This document shows, piece by piece, positions 30,992-41,960 of a stretch of 64,000 nucleotides of DNA. The notes under the pieces are model-generated. The model ran no database searches, was not told the DNA's origin, and was given only the letters and a program-made list of their open reading frames with translations. The translations under genes and the position numbers were made by a program. This DNA is from Atriophallophorus winterbourni (Eukaryota; Platyhelminthes; Trematoda; Plagiorchiida; Microphallidae). The DNA lies in assembly GCA_013407085.1 (NCBI GenBank), contig JACCGJ010016349.1, forward strand, positions 1-64,000. The letters run 5' to 3'. Position 1 is the stretch's first letter; every line of letters starts with the position of its first letter.

Positions 30992-32110
30992 TTATTCAAG
31001 GTCTTTGGTCTTGCTCATGCTGATTGTTAGCCCATATACTTTCCATGCCGACGATAAACAGTCCATTAGCGACTGTAGGTTCTCTTCGGGGTGAGCAATA
31101 AAGGCTGCATCGTCGACAAACAACAGTTCACGGATTAGCACATCCCGTACTTCGGTTTGTGCTCTCAACCGGTTTAGGTTGAAAAACTTGCCATCACTTT
31201 GCGTGCGTAGATAAATACCTTCTGTTCTCGCCCTGAAAGCGTGCTTCAGGAGCAGAGCAAAGAAAATGCCGAACAGCATGGGAGCAAGAACACACCCTTG
31301 TTTGACGCCTCGGCGATTTTCAAAGGTTTCTGAGCTGACACCGTTAAAATGGACTGAGCCCTTCATGCCTGAGTGGAACAAAATAACGAGCTTTAGCAGT
31401 CTTGGGGGGCAGCCTATCAAGTCAAGCATTTTCAAATGACCCTCTCTGCTTACGTAGTCGAATGCCTTCGTTAAATCAATAAAAACAGCATATAATGGCA
31501 TACGCTGTTCTCGACACTTTTCTTGAAGTTGTCTCAGGGAGGAGATCATGTCAACGGTTGATCTTCCCTTGCGAAAGCCACATTGAGATTCGGAGTAAAT
31601 TTTATCAGCTAAAACTTGTAGCCGGATCTGTAAGACTTTAGCAAACAATTTGCCTACAACATTCAGAAGGGAGATTCCTCTGTAATTGTTGCAGTCGCCT
31701 CTGTCACCCTTATTCTTAAATAACATGATGATCTTTGTGTCTCGCATCTCTTGTCGGAAACACCCCTCTAGCCAGCACTGAAGAAGCAAATGGTGAAATA
31801 GTTGTAATAATGCTTCTCTCCAGCATTTTATGAGCTCAGGTGGAATTCCGTCATCACCATGGGACTTCCCATAAGCTAAGCGGCCGATTGTCCTATTGAG
31901 CTCATCAAGGGTAGGGGGAGTATCTAGATATTCAATGGTCTGCAACCGCTCGACATTTTCAAGTGGATGCGGTAGAACCGTACTTTCCGTGGAGTAGAGA
32001 GAGGAGAAGTGCTCCACCCATCTTTTCATCTGTTGAGTTTTTTCGAAAATCGGGTTACCAGATACAGACTTATTGAAAGCCGTTTTAAGTTTGTTTGGGC
32101 CAATGGCACT
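30992..32110 (-). CDS. LINE-A reverse transcriptase domain
   Basis: Open over about 370 codons. Visible RT blocks: DDGIPPELIKCW, TKIIMLFKNKGDRGDCNNYR, GISLLNVVGKLFAKVLQIRL, QCGFRKGRSTVDMI, AVFIDLTKAFDYVSREG (motif A), GVKQGCVLAPMLFGIFFALL (motif B) and LLFVDDAAFIAHPEEN (motif C with F-V-D-D), then ISMSKTK. The three catalytic aspartates are therefore intact. The open frame continues upstream to 32182, but those first codons (MLQPYAPTESHRSKSSKSSH) belong to the inserted short element, not the LINE. Confidence 0.88.
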   Translation of the reverse strand, partial: SAIGPNKLKTAFNKSVSGNPIFEKTQQMKRWVEHFSSLYSTESTVLPHPLENVERLQTIEYLDTPPTLDELNRTIGRLAYGKSHGDDGIPPELIKCWREALLQLFHHLLLQCWLEGCFRQEMRDTKIIMLFKNKGDRGDCNNYRGISLLNVVGKLFAKVLQIRLQVLADKIYSESQCGFRKGRSTVDMISSLRQLQEKCREQRMPLYAVFIDLTKAFDYVSREGHLKMLDLIGCPPRLLKLVILFHSGMKGSVHFNGVSSETFENRRGVKQGCVLAPMLFGIFFALLLKHAFRARTEGIYLRTQSDGKFFNLNRLRAQTEVRDVLIRELLFVDDAAFIAHPEENLQSLMDCLSSAWKVYGLTISMSKTKDLE

Positions 32111-32124
32111 CTTGATCCCATCAT

Positions 32125-32443
32125 GACTTGACTTACTTGACTTACTCCTGTGAGATTCTGTTGGAGCATAGGGCTGCAACAACGCGGAACTATGGGCTGC
32201 ACCTCAGCTGAGTCCATGTCATTCCGGCATCCTTCGCTTCACTCAGTTGGCTTCCCGAAGGCTTTCACCAGCACGCGTCATGAGCCCCACTGAAGAGGAG
32301 TCCTCCCGTCCAGGCAGCTTTTGTGCAGTTTTTGTTGTTGCAGTTTCTGTAGCAGCGTTGTCTTCTACGGGGTGGGGTTGCTAGCCCCACGCCCAACCCT
32401 CCTCCTTTTTCACCCGGGCTTGAGACCGGCAGTTGGTGGAGTT
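32125..32443 (-). mobile_element. 319-bp SINE-like insert with 14-bp target duplication
   Basis: The 14-bp sequence CTTGATCCCATCAT occurs at 32111-32124 and again at 32444-32457, and the LINE-A reading resumes across it. The insert, read on the minus strand, has GGGTTGGGCGTGGGGCTAGC, AACCCCACCCCGTAGAAG, AAACTGCAACAACAAAAACT and ends in the repeat GTAAGTCAAGTAAGTCAAG. It is far more GC-rich than its surroundings. No protein is encoded. The repeat tail recalls the RTE-type ends at 11.0 and 13.9 kb, suggesting mobilisation by an RTE LINE. Confidence 0.85.
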
Positions 32444-32459
32444 CTTGATCCCATCATAC

Positions 32460-33709
32460 ATACAGTGAAAATTCCCGGTATCCACAGCTTTTGGGATATT
32501 GAGGCTAATTTCAGTTTAATAGTCGTTTGCACATCGCCTTGCAGTCTTTTGGACCTTATTTATAGCTGATCTTAGAAGTCGTAAGTTTTCATCAGTTAGC
32601 ATACCATTAAACCTTAAGAATGCTGAGCATTTCTCATCCAACACAGTAGTCATCTCAGAATCTTTTGCTTTTAACCAGTCGCTCGTTCGAGCTTCCTTCG
32701 GACCGAAAGTGGAAAGTGCGACTCGACATATGCAGCTTTTATTGATTCCCAGTTTTGTGTAGCAGATTCGAGTGGGTTCGTCTTGTTGAACTCGGCTGTG
32801 AAGGTTTTGCGAATCGCGCAGTTAGATTAGGTTCGCACATGCAAGTGACGTTTATCCTAGGCTTAGCAGACAATTTGGTGCGGTGTAATCTCGTGTGGGG
32901 AAGCTTCAGTTTTGCACAGACCGGTGAATGATCAGTGTCTGCGCTTCGATAAAATCTGGTGAGGATCACGCTTTCTAAATTAATGCGCCTAACAAGAATA
33001 AGATAAAGCTGATGCTAATGCTTAGAGCGAGTATGTTTCCAAGAGACTTTATGCTGTGGTTTTGTTTGAGAGAAAGTGTTACTGATAAAAAGACTGAACT
33101 GTGTGCACAATTTAATAAGGCGTTGTCCATTTTCATTGGTTTTACCTACACCGAACCTCCCGAGACAGTTTTGCCAAGACTCATAATCTGCACCAACTCT
33201 GTCATTAAATCTCCCAATACCACTACACAGTTTTTATGTGGCACGTTTTTGAAGACAGTTGCGAGGTTACGATAAAAAGCGTCTTTTTTCAGCAGGCGTC
33301 GCAAAGAGCGTCGGTGCATAAACGTTGACCAACGTAATGGTACCTGTAATGCACCTCAGATTAAAAGTCCAAATCCGTTCGCTTCCGCTGCTGCTCGGTT
33401 CTGTTGCTTTTAAAAAGTCGTTTCGCACGACAAACCTAACTTCACGCAGTCGAGGCTCATCGGAACCTCTTCCCTTCCATAAAAATGTGTAATCTCTTCT
33501 GTTAGTTTAACAGTGTCTGGTAATCGCGTCTCTTGCAGAGCAGCCATACAGTGAGCCAGAAACCGGTAGTGGTGTGTAAGGGATGGGGATGTGAGCACCA
33601 CAATGCATTGGTCTTTCATATGCGCCTCGAGCGCTTGGCCAGGAATCACTTCGTGATTCTGTATTTGAACATCGTGGTTCTTTGTAAGAACCCTATATAA
33701 CAGTGGCAT
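32460..33709 (-). pseudogene. LINE-A endonuclease region, frameshifted
   Basis: The minus frame 33709-33410 reads HDVQIQNHEVIPG, CIVVLTSPSLTHHYRFLA and MAALQETRLPDTV; LQETRL is the first catalytic block of apurinic-type LINE endonucleases. Further on (about 33320-33010) are KDAFYRNLATVFKNV and VVLGDLM, matching the VYAP and GD.N regions, in shifted frames. The Asn of the usual GDFN motif is not preserved here. The domain would nick target DNA to prime reverse transcription; it is broken. Confidence 0.7.
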
Positions 33710-33739
33710 ACAAATTTAACTTCGTTTATCCCAACTAAT

Positions 33740-34760
33740 CTTTTTTATTTTGAATCTTGAATTATACTGAAACAATATCTGACATGTTTGCTTAAAAAAT
33801 CTTCCGACATTTCTAAGCCTAAATTATATATTTGTTTATGCTGGTAAAGTCAAAATACACAAATATTCATGAAATAATTACTCGTGGGTTCTGACTAAAT
33901 ATGCGAATTAACTCGATAATTATCCCAATTAATCCTTTTTATTATGAATCTTGAATTATACCGAAACAATATCAGACATGTTTACTTATATAATCTGTCG
34001 ACCTTTAAAAGCCTCAATTATATATTTTTTATGCTTATACAAATATCCTATGGTATTCTATAGCAATGAGATTTTAATACCATAATTTCTTAAATTTGAA
34101 AAATCTTTTCCAAGTATTTTGCTCTTGTTTGATTATCCAGAGATTTTACAATTCGGCATTAAATTATCAAGCAAACCTGAATAAATATATCTGAGTGATT
34201 AATTATTTAACAAGTGCAAAATATTTCACATGAAATCAGTTTAATAAATATCCGTGTTCTGGATGGTGAATTTCTCTTCCCAATTGATACGTTTCTAATC
34301 CATCCGTTGCTAATTTAGTTTGTAATTAGTTTTCATTTTAACAAAGTCAGTTCCAGTGTTAATTCTAGCAATAAAGTCTTTAAGATCACTCAAATGTCAA
34401 TTAATAGAAATTATAATTATTTTTTAAACGTCAAAATCACTATCACTGTTCAAATTGAACTATCTTGGCACAGTATGTTGGATTGATAAAATAGAAAATA
34501 TAACGAACAATATTTAAATGTGATTTTCGTCATATAGACTTAAGGCAAAACCGCTGGAATCATGGCGTTTGAATAAATTCAGTAATCAATCAGTAATGTG
34601 AATCAGTAAATGGTTTCTCACAATATTTTAAAATATATATCACTGGTAAGTAGCAATAGAACGGCACAATTCCATTCTCATCAATGTCGAAATTAAAATT
34701 GTTGAAACGATCATTTTGATGGTCTAGTGGTTAACCGCTATGTGAATATGGAATGAAAAA
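33740..34760. other. AT-rich DNA, no gene recognised
   Basis: Contains a diverged local repeat: TTTTTATTTTGAATCTTGAATTATAC (about 33748) recurs as TTTTTATTATGAATCTTGAATTATAC (about 33937), each followed by a similar 80-bp segment. Otherwise featureless. Confidence 0.45.
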
Positions 34761-34862
34761 TCGACTAGAGGTTGGCAATGTAATGGAAAATGTTTGTGAC
34801 CGATCGGGGAATCATAATCACGAAAAAAGAAAGTTTGTAATGAATCGGTGTTAGTAGTTTAT

Positions 34863-34905
34863 TGGTAACGTTTCGCTTCTGACACAGAAGCTTCGTCAGA
34901 CCAAG
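34863..34905 (-). ncRNA. Hammerhead ribozyme of the Penelope-like element
   Basis: On the minus strand: TTGGT, CTGACGA, stem II GCTTCTG-TGT-CAGAAGC (seven perfect pairs), GAAAC, GTT, ACCAA. Both invariant cores are intact. TTGGT pairs with ACCAA to form stem I, and stem III is only A-C/G-U, with GTT as the cleavage triplet. This is the minimal type I hammerhead known from Penelope-like elements, where the short stem III favours pairing between two copies. Activity is inferred. Confidence 0.85.
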
Positions 34906-35389
34906 GGTGTCAGTGCGAACAGGAATCAAGCTTAAATTTCATTCACCTGACCAATCATAAGCTGGTTAAGAACAGCACAGCCCATGGTGGGTTCTGCGCT
35001 CGTTAAGAAAAACAGGCGCGTCCAATATCAACTGACGCACTACCACCCCTACGTGCCGTATAATCCTTTAATGGTTTTAGTCTTGGCAGGTGTGAATGAC
35101 ATCTGCTGACCAATTAGTTCGGTGCGCGCACTAGGCGTCACGCATGTTAATGATTATCTGCTGCAGAACCGGACGCCAGATTGTGGGGATATCGGACCCA
35201 TTCACCTTATTGAATGCATTCTTACCGGCCTTTGTTAGCTCCACCGCCTCAGCGTGAAGTCATTCAATGTAAGGTTTTATTCCCCGCCTTATCACTTTTA
35301 CGTTGTCAAGATCAACGCTGTGACCTGTGTCCAGCACGTGTCCAGCTAGTGCTGAATCTCTTATCAATATTCACTGGAATTACATGGCT

Positions 35390-35465
35390 GCTTACCGATT
35401 CGATTTTTGTGTTCACTTATCCTAGTACTGAGTTCTCTGGATGTTTGTCCGATATATACTCTCGA
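35390..35465 (-). pseudogene. GIY-YIG endonuclease remnant of the Penelope-like element
   Basis: Directly past the TGA at 35465-35463, and in the same frame, the sequence reads RVYIGQTSRELSTRISEHKN. YIGQT and the following R..EH are the GIY-YIG signature attached to Penelope RTs. A TGA stands where the Cys of the usual Cys-rich linker would be, so one nonsense change separates RT and endonuclease. The rest of the nuclease decays after about 25 codons. Confidence 0.75.
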
Positions 35466-36793
35466 TCAACCCTTACAGTTGATTTTATATACGCAATTTG
35501 TCGCGCAGCCTGAAGGCTTTTTATCCCTGAGATGCATTAATAAGGAAAGTAGCGTTCTATCCCTTTTATTCGTTACTCGTATACCTGCGTTATTCAAGAT
35601 TCGACTTAAACCCCTTTGACGCTTCCTTAACGTAAGGTATAGAAACTGTTGCGCGCCAAACTTTTCCGTTTTGGGTACTGGGTATTTAACCCGTTTCAGT
35701 TGGCGTTTATTTAGGCTCTTAGGGTAAGCATGATCAGCAAGTCGACGACTAACTTCTTGATGGGCTCGCTTTTTAACGGTGGCATCGTTGCACAAGCGTT
35801 CAACTTTGTAGAACAGCGATTTCGCAACTGAATTAAAAACGTTTTGGGGGTGCGCTGATGTGTACCGCAAGACCGCATCTGTGTCGATTGGCTTACGATA
35901 GACCGTACTGCATATTTCAACATTCTGCTTTCGCGCGAGACAGTCCAAGAATTGAAGTGTCCCTTCTGTCAACACAATCTCCTTTGTTACTTGGATTTTG
36001 GGATCCAAATTGTTAAGATAACTATGGAATGCTTCCAATCTGTCACGTTTCATGATGACGAATGTATCATCGACATAACGCCACCATTTCCTTGGCCGTA
36101 GAGCTACATTTTTTAGTGCTAACTCTTCAAAATGCTCCATGTACATATCCGCTAACTCTGGGGAAATAGGTGAACCCATTACTAAGCCTTCCTTTTGCTT
36201 GTATAACTGTCCATTAAACAAGAAGTGGTTCATATTCAGACAAATCGCTATACCGTTGACGATTTGCTATACACTGAAGTTTGTACAATCTGTCAATGTC
36301 GCGTCTGAATTGAGTGCATTTTTGCTAATTCTAGAGCGCTTGTAGTGTCCACATTCGTGAACAAGGCGGTTACATCGAAGCTAACCATCATCTCATATTC
36401 GTCGAGCGTAATCTTACTCAAACGACGAACGAAATCCAAAGACTTCTTAATAAAAGAATCCCTGTTCCCGACTAGCTGTTTCAACAAATGAGCGAGATGC
36501 TTCGCTAATTCATGTGTTGGGGATCCAATGCTATCCACGATAGGTCGCAGAGGGACGCCCACCTTATATATCTTTGGGAGCCCGTAGAACCTAGGTGTCT
36601 GAGCATATTTCGGGTATAGCCTGAACCATAATCCTTGACCAAGTTGCTTCTTAATTCCACGCAAGTATCTCGAAATCACCCGCTTACGGTTATTTATAAT
36701 CGACGTGGTTCTCCTTCTGTGAATAACTTCACATTGACCTTCAGCAAGGTGTGATTCAACATTATTTCTATAATCACTTTTTGAGAGTATCAC
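35466..36793 (-). pseudogene. Penelope-like reverse transcriptase, frameshifted
   Basis: 36793-36293 reads RFYGLPKIYKVGVPLRPIVD, SIGSPTHELAKHLAHLLKQL and MMVSFDVTALFTNVD (motif A). Frame changes at about 36,325 and 36,255 lead to GLVMGSPISPELADMYMEHF (motif B) and RKWWRYVDDTFVIMKRDRLE (motif C, YVDD) in 36233-35466. These blocks are specific to Penelope-like RTs, which are related to telomerase. The frame ends CATNCVYKINCKG at a TGA. Confidence 0.88.
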
Positions 36794-36849
36794 TTTGGCC
36801 TTGCCTTTGTCGGCTCTAGTGATTACTATTCCCTCTGCTTACGGCAAAT

Positions 36850-37650
36850 ACTAAGCGAAATAAGATTGAGGCGTGAAATTCTCTTTAAATAAGGAATTGC
36901 TTTTAAACCATGTACTCTTTCAGTCGCCTCTTAGATTGTGGAAATTTTGCTGGTAGATAATTTTCTAAAACTGGTCTGACGTATGTGAAACAAAGCGAAA
37001 CATATGGGGCCTAATAGCTCAGAAAATCGACTAATAGCTTATTTGGCACGGCTTGCGGCACCAGCTTTTCTGTTTGATTCTTCCGTAGATTTAGGCAACG
37101 GTTTCACAATTATACACATGCCACGTTAAATATCAACCGTAACTTTGATGAATAAAAAAAGAATATATGAAAGAGATTAACTCGAATCTAAATTTAATCC
37201 CCATGTTGAAGCAATGAAAACAAGGTCCAGACTTCATAAAGCAAGCACATGCCATGCTAGTACGGAGGCAATTTTATTTGAAATATACATTTTTCCTCCG
37301 AATGTCGAAAAAACAACATGAGCACAATTTAACAACTTGAAGATCGATAAAGCATTCTTTAATTAGCTGACTCGAGGTTTTTGCTGATAACCGATCGTTA
37401 ATATTTTATGCGCCATTCAGACAATTCCCGATCACTTCATATTGGATGTACGTAAGTATCATTTCGGCATCTTCATTTTTATTTGAAACGAGATGTTTTT
37501 TGTACGAGTTTGATTTAGTTAATAGTCATCTTTCAGAATTTGGAGCCAAGTTTGTGGATGAAGATATTTTTTGTTACACTTGCTACGAATTTTTGAAAAT
37601 CAGGTAAATCTATTTCCTACCCATAACCAAGTGTAACACGGGAACAAATT
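36850..37650. other. Unassigned AT-rich DNA
   Basis: No frame or repeat recognised between the truncated Penelope-like element and the RTE-like fragment. Confidence 0.4.
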
Positions 37651-37654
37651 ATAT

Positions 37655-38055
37655 CCAAGAAAATAACTGCGACGATATGCACCTCCTCTTTCACCGTTGA
37701 CAACCAGGTCATAACTTGACCGCCTTGTCGACAGTTTCGAACGGATTTGTGGTCGAGGATGAGTTTCGTAATTGCTGATTATGTCTTTCAGAGGACTAGA
37801 CGAATTCAGCGTAGTCTTCGACGTTGAAAGTGAACGGAAAGCGGAAGTAATCCGTTGAATCGCACCCGAACGGCAGCATCAGATACTTAGTCAGTATATC
37901 GGACGCCTAAGACAAACCCAAGACACCAATCGACAAACGCTTTCAAAGATCGTAAATTCTGTGACCTCAGCGACCACATCTCACATTCATAAAGTAGTAC
38001 AAGGCGAATCACTGTTTGATAAATATGTAGTTCAGTTTTGAGAATGCTCACTTTG
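37655..38055 (-). pseudogene. RTE-like LINE C-terminal fragment (family D)
   Basis: The minus strand reads VIRLVLLYECEMWSLRSQNL then RSLKAFVDWCLG, and later CRQGGQVMTWLSTVKEEV in another frame. The pattern L.YGCE.W.LR...R.L..FD.RCL and GGQ..TWL matches RTE polymerase C-termini, but it differs from families A to C. Confidence 0.65.
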
Positions 38056-38162
38056 TTATAATAGTTTTCGATTTTGTTTATTTATTCACATTTTAACAAT
38101 CATTGTATTTTTAGTTTTATCAAGGAGTAATTGCTGAAAATTCGTGAACACACATAAAGTCA

Positions 38163-38226
38163 TTCTTCTTCTTCTTCTTCTTCTTCTTCTTCTTCTTCTT
38201 CTTCTTCTTCTTCTTCTCCTTCTTCT
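38163..38226 (+). repeat. (TTC)n microsatellite
   Basis: About 18 uninterrupted TTC units, then an imperfect end (TCCTTCTTCTT). It creates an artificial poly-leucine frame on the plus strand. Confidence 0.95.
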
Positions 38227-38729
38227 TTACTTCATTTTACATTTTATTAGCTTTTCTAGCTCAACCTACTTTCTCAAATCATATTACACCAATTCAGCCC
38301 TATTTCAATTAACGTGGATTTACTTCTGTTCACGAAGTTAATTGTGATTTATTCGTGCCTCTCACTGCATTGGCACGGCAGAATTGAGTCTGAGAGTAAA
38401 TGTACTGTCTTCGGAAATTCATGTTGGCTCTCAACACGTGACTGTGAGTTCATCAGATTCCATTTATCAAATTAAAAGGATTGTGCGAGAAAACATAGTT
38501 ATACTTAGAAGCCACTGTTTAATCGGATTCTTAGAAACAATTGTGGTGTTGAAATACATGATATAAAATAATTTCCTGAAACGTAAACCTGTTTTACCGC
38601 CTAATTGCTGCGTGAAATCCAACCTAACTGAATCGCATTGTCTCCATGTGATGACGAACAACAATCCCAATCCGGTTGTGATGTGTGAACACGGGAACTA
38701 TCAGCAGAACACTATATTGATGGCGAGAG

Positions 38730-38990
38730 TGCATTTGATATAATTGAGATAAATCAAACGTAATGGTGAATGTTTGGGGCCGATCGATCAATCATTGCCA
38801 TTATATTGAAAATTGAAAGCAATCGGTGAGAGCACATTTTAGTTAACGTTTGACTACTGACAAAGAAGCTTCGCTATATTAAGGGTGACAGTTAGAAGAG
38901 GGAACGTAAATCAGTATCACTCCATCCACCACCTCCAATTGGTCACGTCACTGATCAGCCTATTGAAATCCGATGAACGGTAAGTCACTA
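38730..38990 (-). repeat. Degraded Penelope-like terminal segment
   Basis: Aligns with 34,780-34,990: GACCGATCGGGGAATCAT / GGCCGATCGATCAATCAT, AATCGGTGTTAG / AATCGGTGAGAG, GAAGCTTCGTCAGACCAAGG / GAAGCTTCGCTATATTAAGG. The hammerhead cores here are destroyed (CTGACGA and GAAAC both altered), so this copy should be inactive. Confidence 0.65.
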
Positions 38991-39589
38991 GCAAAAACCG
39001 GATCAATTGGCCCCGCGCAGCGTGTATCCCGTCAAGGTCGAATGACAACGAAGCTGCTGATTTTGTAAAAATTTCATTATCACTTATCATTTCATTTACA
39101 CTTCTAAGTATGTCATAAAAATTAATTTTGTACTGAATCAATCATTTTAATAATTCAGGTTACTATTGTGTCAACTTTTCTGGATTAATTATCAATAAAA
39201 TTAGGGGAAAAATCAAAGTGAACAGAAAATGTAAGAAATTATTAGTTAGTTGTTTTTAATGGTTCGTTAAGAATTTTGTCTGAACGCAACCTCTTAACTC
39301 GAATGTTAATTTTTGGCACAAAATTATGCCTATTCAGAAGCCAAAGAGTTCAATATAATGCAATCTTGCAATGCCGCGTACGCTCTAGAACTGGGTTCTT
39401 GACACAATAAATTCAATTGTCGATCATTACTCAGCATTGAATTACAAAGCTTAAATTAGTTGATAATATGGATCTATCAGTCATTTCGTATTATTATAAT
39501 CATCAAAAATAGAAAACGAGACGAATATTTTGGCGGAAATAATGGGGCAAAAATTCTCACATATTGTTATGTAACATTTTCAGAACGCT

Positions 39590-39955
39590 AATTTATTTTG
39601 AAAAAGTGTTTGCGAAGGGATACGAGAAATTATCGGACCCATGAATATGTGCTGGTTGTACCACCTTCCCGCCTGAACTGCAGAAGGTATTTTTACTCTA
39701 TCCGTGTCTGTTTTACTTGGAAGAGTTTACCTTCAACCGTTGCTCACTCCACTAGATTGCATGACTTTAAAACGAAATTAGACGAATTTTTATTGCATTA
39801 TTCGTTTCCAGTACACTTATATACTGTTTAATCTATTTTCTTATATTGTTTATACACTTAATTTTCGATTTTGACCATCCTATGGTTGTTGTTAAGCTTG
39901 TTGCTTTTTAGACCATCAAAAACCTTGAATTACCTTGAATAAATGTTTAGTTCAC
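39590..39955 (+). pseudogene. CR1-like LINE 3' end, plus orientation
   Basis: 39598-39831 reads THEYVLVVPPSRLNCRRYFY, SIRVCFTWKSLPSTVAHSTR and LHDFKTKLDEFLL, the C-terminal tail of a CR1-type polymerase. The 3' end has CCTTGAATTACCTTGAATAA, a short repeat related to the TTGAATC tail of the full CR1 copy at 54.7 kb. Confidence 0.8.
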
Positions 39956-40459
39956 AGTAACCAATTTCGTTTATATTACCTCACCAAATGCCCTACTACT
40001 AGTACTACTGATAACGAAATCCTAAATGTTATTCTTCCTTTCTTCTACTGATGGTAAAATTCTCCTTCTAATTTTGCACATCAAAGATTAATTACTTTGC
40101 TTCAACGCGAAAATAGAACTTTCTGATTTAACCATTAAATGGTTGAAATGCGAGCTTGTCAAATTTTGTAATGAATAAGTTTTGACAACCTTAAGTTCGA
40201 CACTGCACCCTTCATTAAGCGCCGTTAATATTTCCAAGCAGCCAAATGTGGCATCTGCTCTGGTTTCATCATTATTTCCATCGCAAGATACCCATCACCA
40301 CTTGACTGGTTGAACTTTCGGCAAGTTGAATGTCAAGCTGTCACATTACGATAGGTGAATGCGAATGGCTATGGATAAGTTTTTAGTTGCCGTAAGTTTT
40401 CAACTCACTGTGGCGAATCTAGAGGGATCAACACACTTCCAGGAATATTTTGATGGTTT

Positions 40460-41960
40460 TCGGGTTCAAGGTAATTCAAGGTTTATAAAGGTCTACAAAA
40501 GGAACAAGCTTAACAACAACAACCATAAAATGGTAAATTTTAAATTTAAGTGTATAAACAATATAAGGAATTGGATTAAGCAGTACTTAAGTGTTCGATA
40601 ATCGGATAATTCACTATAAATGCATCTAATGTCGTTTTAAATTCATGCACGCTAGTGTAGTGAGCAACAATAGAAGGTAAACCGTTCCAAGTAAAACAGA
40701 CACGGATATAATAAAATACCTTCTACATTTTAGGCGGGAATTGGGTACCACCAGCCCATATTCATGGGTCCCATAATTTACTGTAATACTTCGCGTGAAT
40801 AAATCCTGTAATAGATGGTTTAGGGTAAGGAGTATTTATAAAGTAGGATAAGGTCTACTTTGATTCAACGATAAGGAAAGTCGCACAGAATCAATTGAGC
40901 TTTCCTTACTTTATACGGCTTGTTTCGGATGCTGAGAACTAGTTTTGTTGAGCGGTAATATATTCGTTACATAAGTTCAAAGTCCTTCTTCAGCCACGGA
41001 GACCATGAGTGCACACCGTATTCCATGACTGTTCTCATGTGTGTATTCACGATCCTTGAGAAAATCTTTCCCAAAAATTTCCAAAATACCCGTTTGAGTA
41101 GATTTTGGACACGTGTTGCTTTTTTAAGGACATTGTTAGTTTGAAGTGAGGTATAAAAACTTGAACATATCCAGACACCCACATTTTTGCTCACTGCAAT
41201 TTTCAATGACATGCAAACCTATATGATATGTAAACTCTACTCGATTCCCCACATTTATGATCCTTCGTTTGTTTAAGTTAAACAACAGTTTGTTATTCAA
41301 CGACCAGCTGTGAAGCGTATCAAGAATTTTTTCTAATAGCAGACAGTCTTCTGGGCTATGAACGCAACGCCATATCTTTATATTGTCCGCAAATAACGAA
41401 ATGTTACATCGAACAATTTCCGGAACTTCATTAACATAAACGAGAAAGAGAATCGGACCAAGGACCGGGGAACTCCGCTAGTTGCTGCGATTACCTTTGA
41501 TAATGCACCAACAACACTTACCTGTGAAATGCGATTGGTTAGGCAGTCATTCGGTCAATTCAACATCTTTCGATTGATACAAAACCTTTTAGGCTTCTGC
41601 AGTAGTAGAGTATGGTCAACACCATCCAATGCTTTTGAGATATCTAGGTAGCAGGCGTGTATTGCTTGCCATTTATCTACCGATGGTGTTCAATCATCCA
41701 GCGTTATCAGTAAATTAGATAAACAGGAATAATCTCGTTTGAATCCATGCTGTTTCCTCGAAAGCAATTGATCCAGCGGAGCTTTCACCACTAATAGCGT
41801 AGCCTTCTGTTTATTGTACCCAATAAATCGGAACACACTTCTCAACGTTGCATGGCATATAGATCAAACACATTCGCACACGATAGACAGAATTGGGAAT
41901 CTTGAAATTCGTGGTATCGTAATCTCAATATTTTCCACCCGACGGTAAATACCAAATCTA
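40460..41960 (-). pseudogene. CR1-like LINE, minus orientation, decayed
   Basis: From about 41,900 down: RT remnants including YVNEVPEIVRCNISLFADN (an altered FADD box) and CLLLEKILDTLHSWSLNNKL. Then KVNVG-like decay, SLQTNNVLKKATRVQNLLKR and TVMEYGVHSWSPWL at 41212-40967, and the same tail as at 39.6 kb (CGTGTCTGTTTTACTTGGAA on the minus strand). It ends in AAGGTAATTCAAGG at about 40,470. It faces the plus copy tail to tail. Confidence 0.75.

Larger units (their letters stand above)
30118..33735 (-). mobile_element. LINE-A, near-complete RTE-like retrotransposon
   Basis: A 3.6-kb LINE on the minus strand: 5' end near 33,735, endonuclease region about 33,710-32,460, RT about 32,110-30,990, C-terminal region about 30,990-30,370, and 3' UTR ending GGAGGCCAACAACAACAACA at 30,118-30,140, a (CAA)n tail. 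Other copies in the window are truncated versions of it. A single-ORF layout, an apurinic-type endonuclease and a short microsatellite tail fit the RTE clade. The RT is largely open; the endonuclease and C-terminus carry frameshifts. Confidence 0.85.
34760..36845 (-). mobile_element. Penelope-like retroelement, 5'-truncated
   Basis: A minus-strand Penelope-type RT followed by a GIY-YIG endonuclease remnant, a 3' region of about 400 bp and a terminal segment with a hammerhead ribozyme. The terminal segment has a degraded relative in the same orientation at 38,730-38,990, in line with the long terminal-repeat-like ends of Penelope elements. The coding part begins abruptly near 36,840, where similarity to the N-terminal region is lost. 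Not capable of movement as it stands. Confidence 0.85.

Noticed and set aside
32110..32182. The RT frame of LINE-A appearing to start at 32182
   Set aside because: The codons upstream of about 32,110 lie in the inserted SINE-like element bounded by the 14-bp duplication, so they are not LINE protein.
38144..38341. Plus frame with a long poly-leucine run
   Set aside because: It is the translation of a (TTC)n microsatellite, not a membrane protein.
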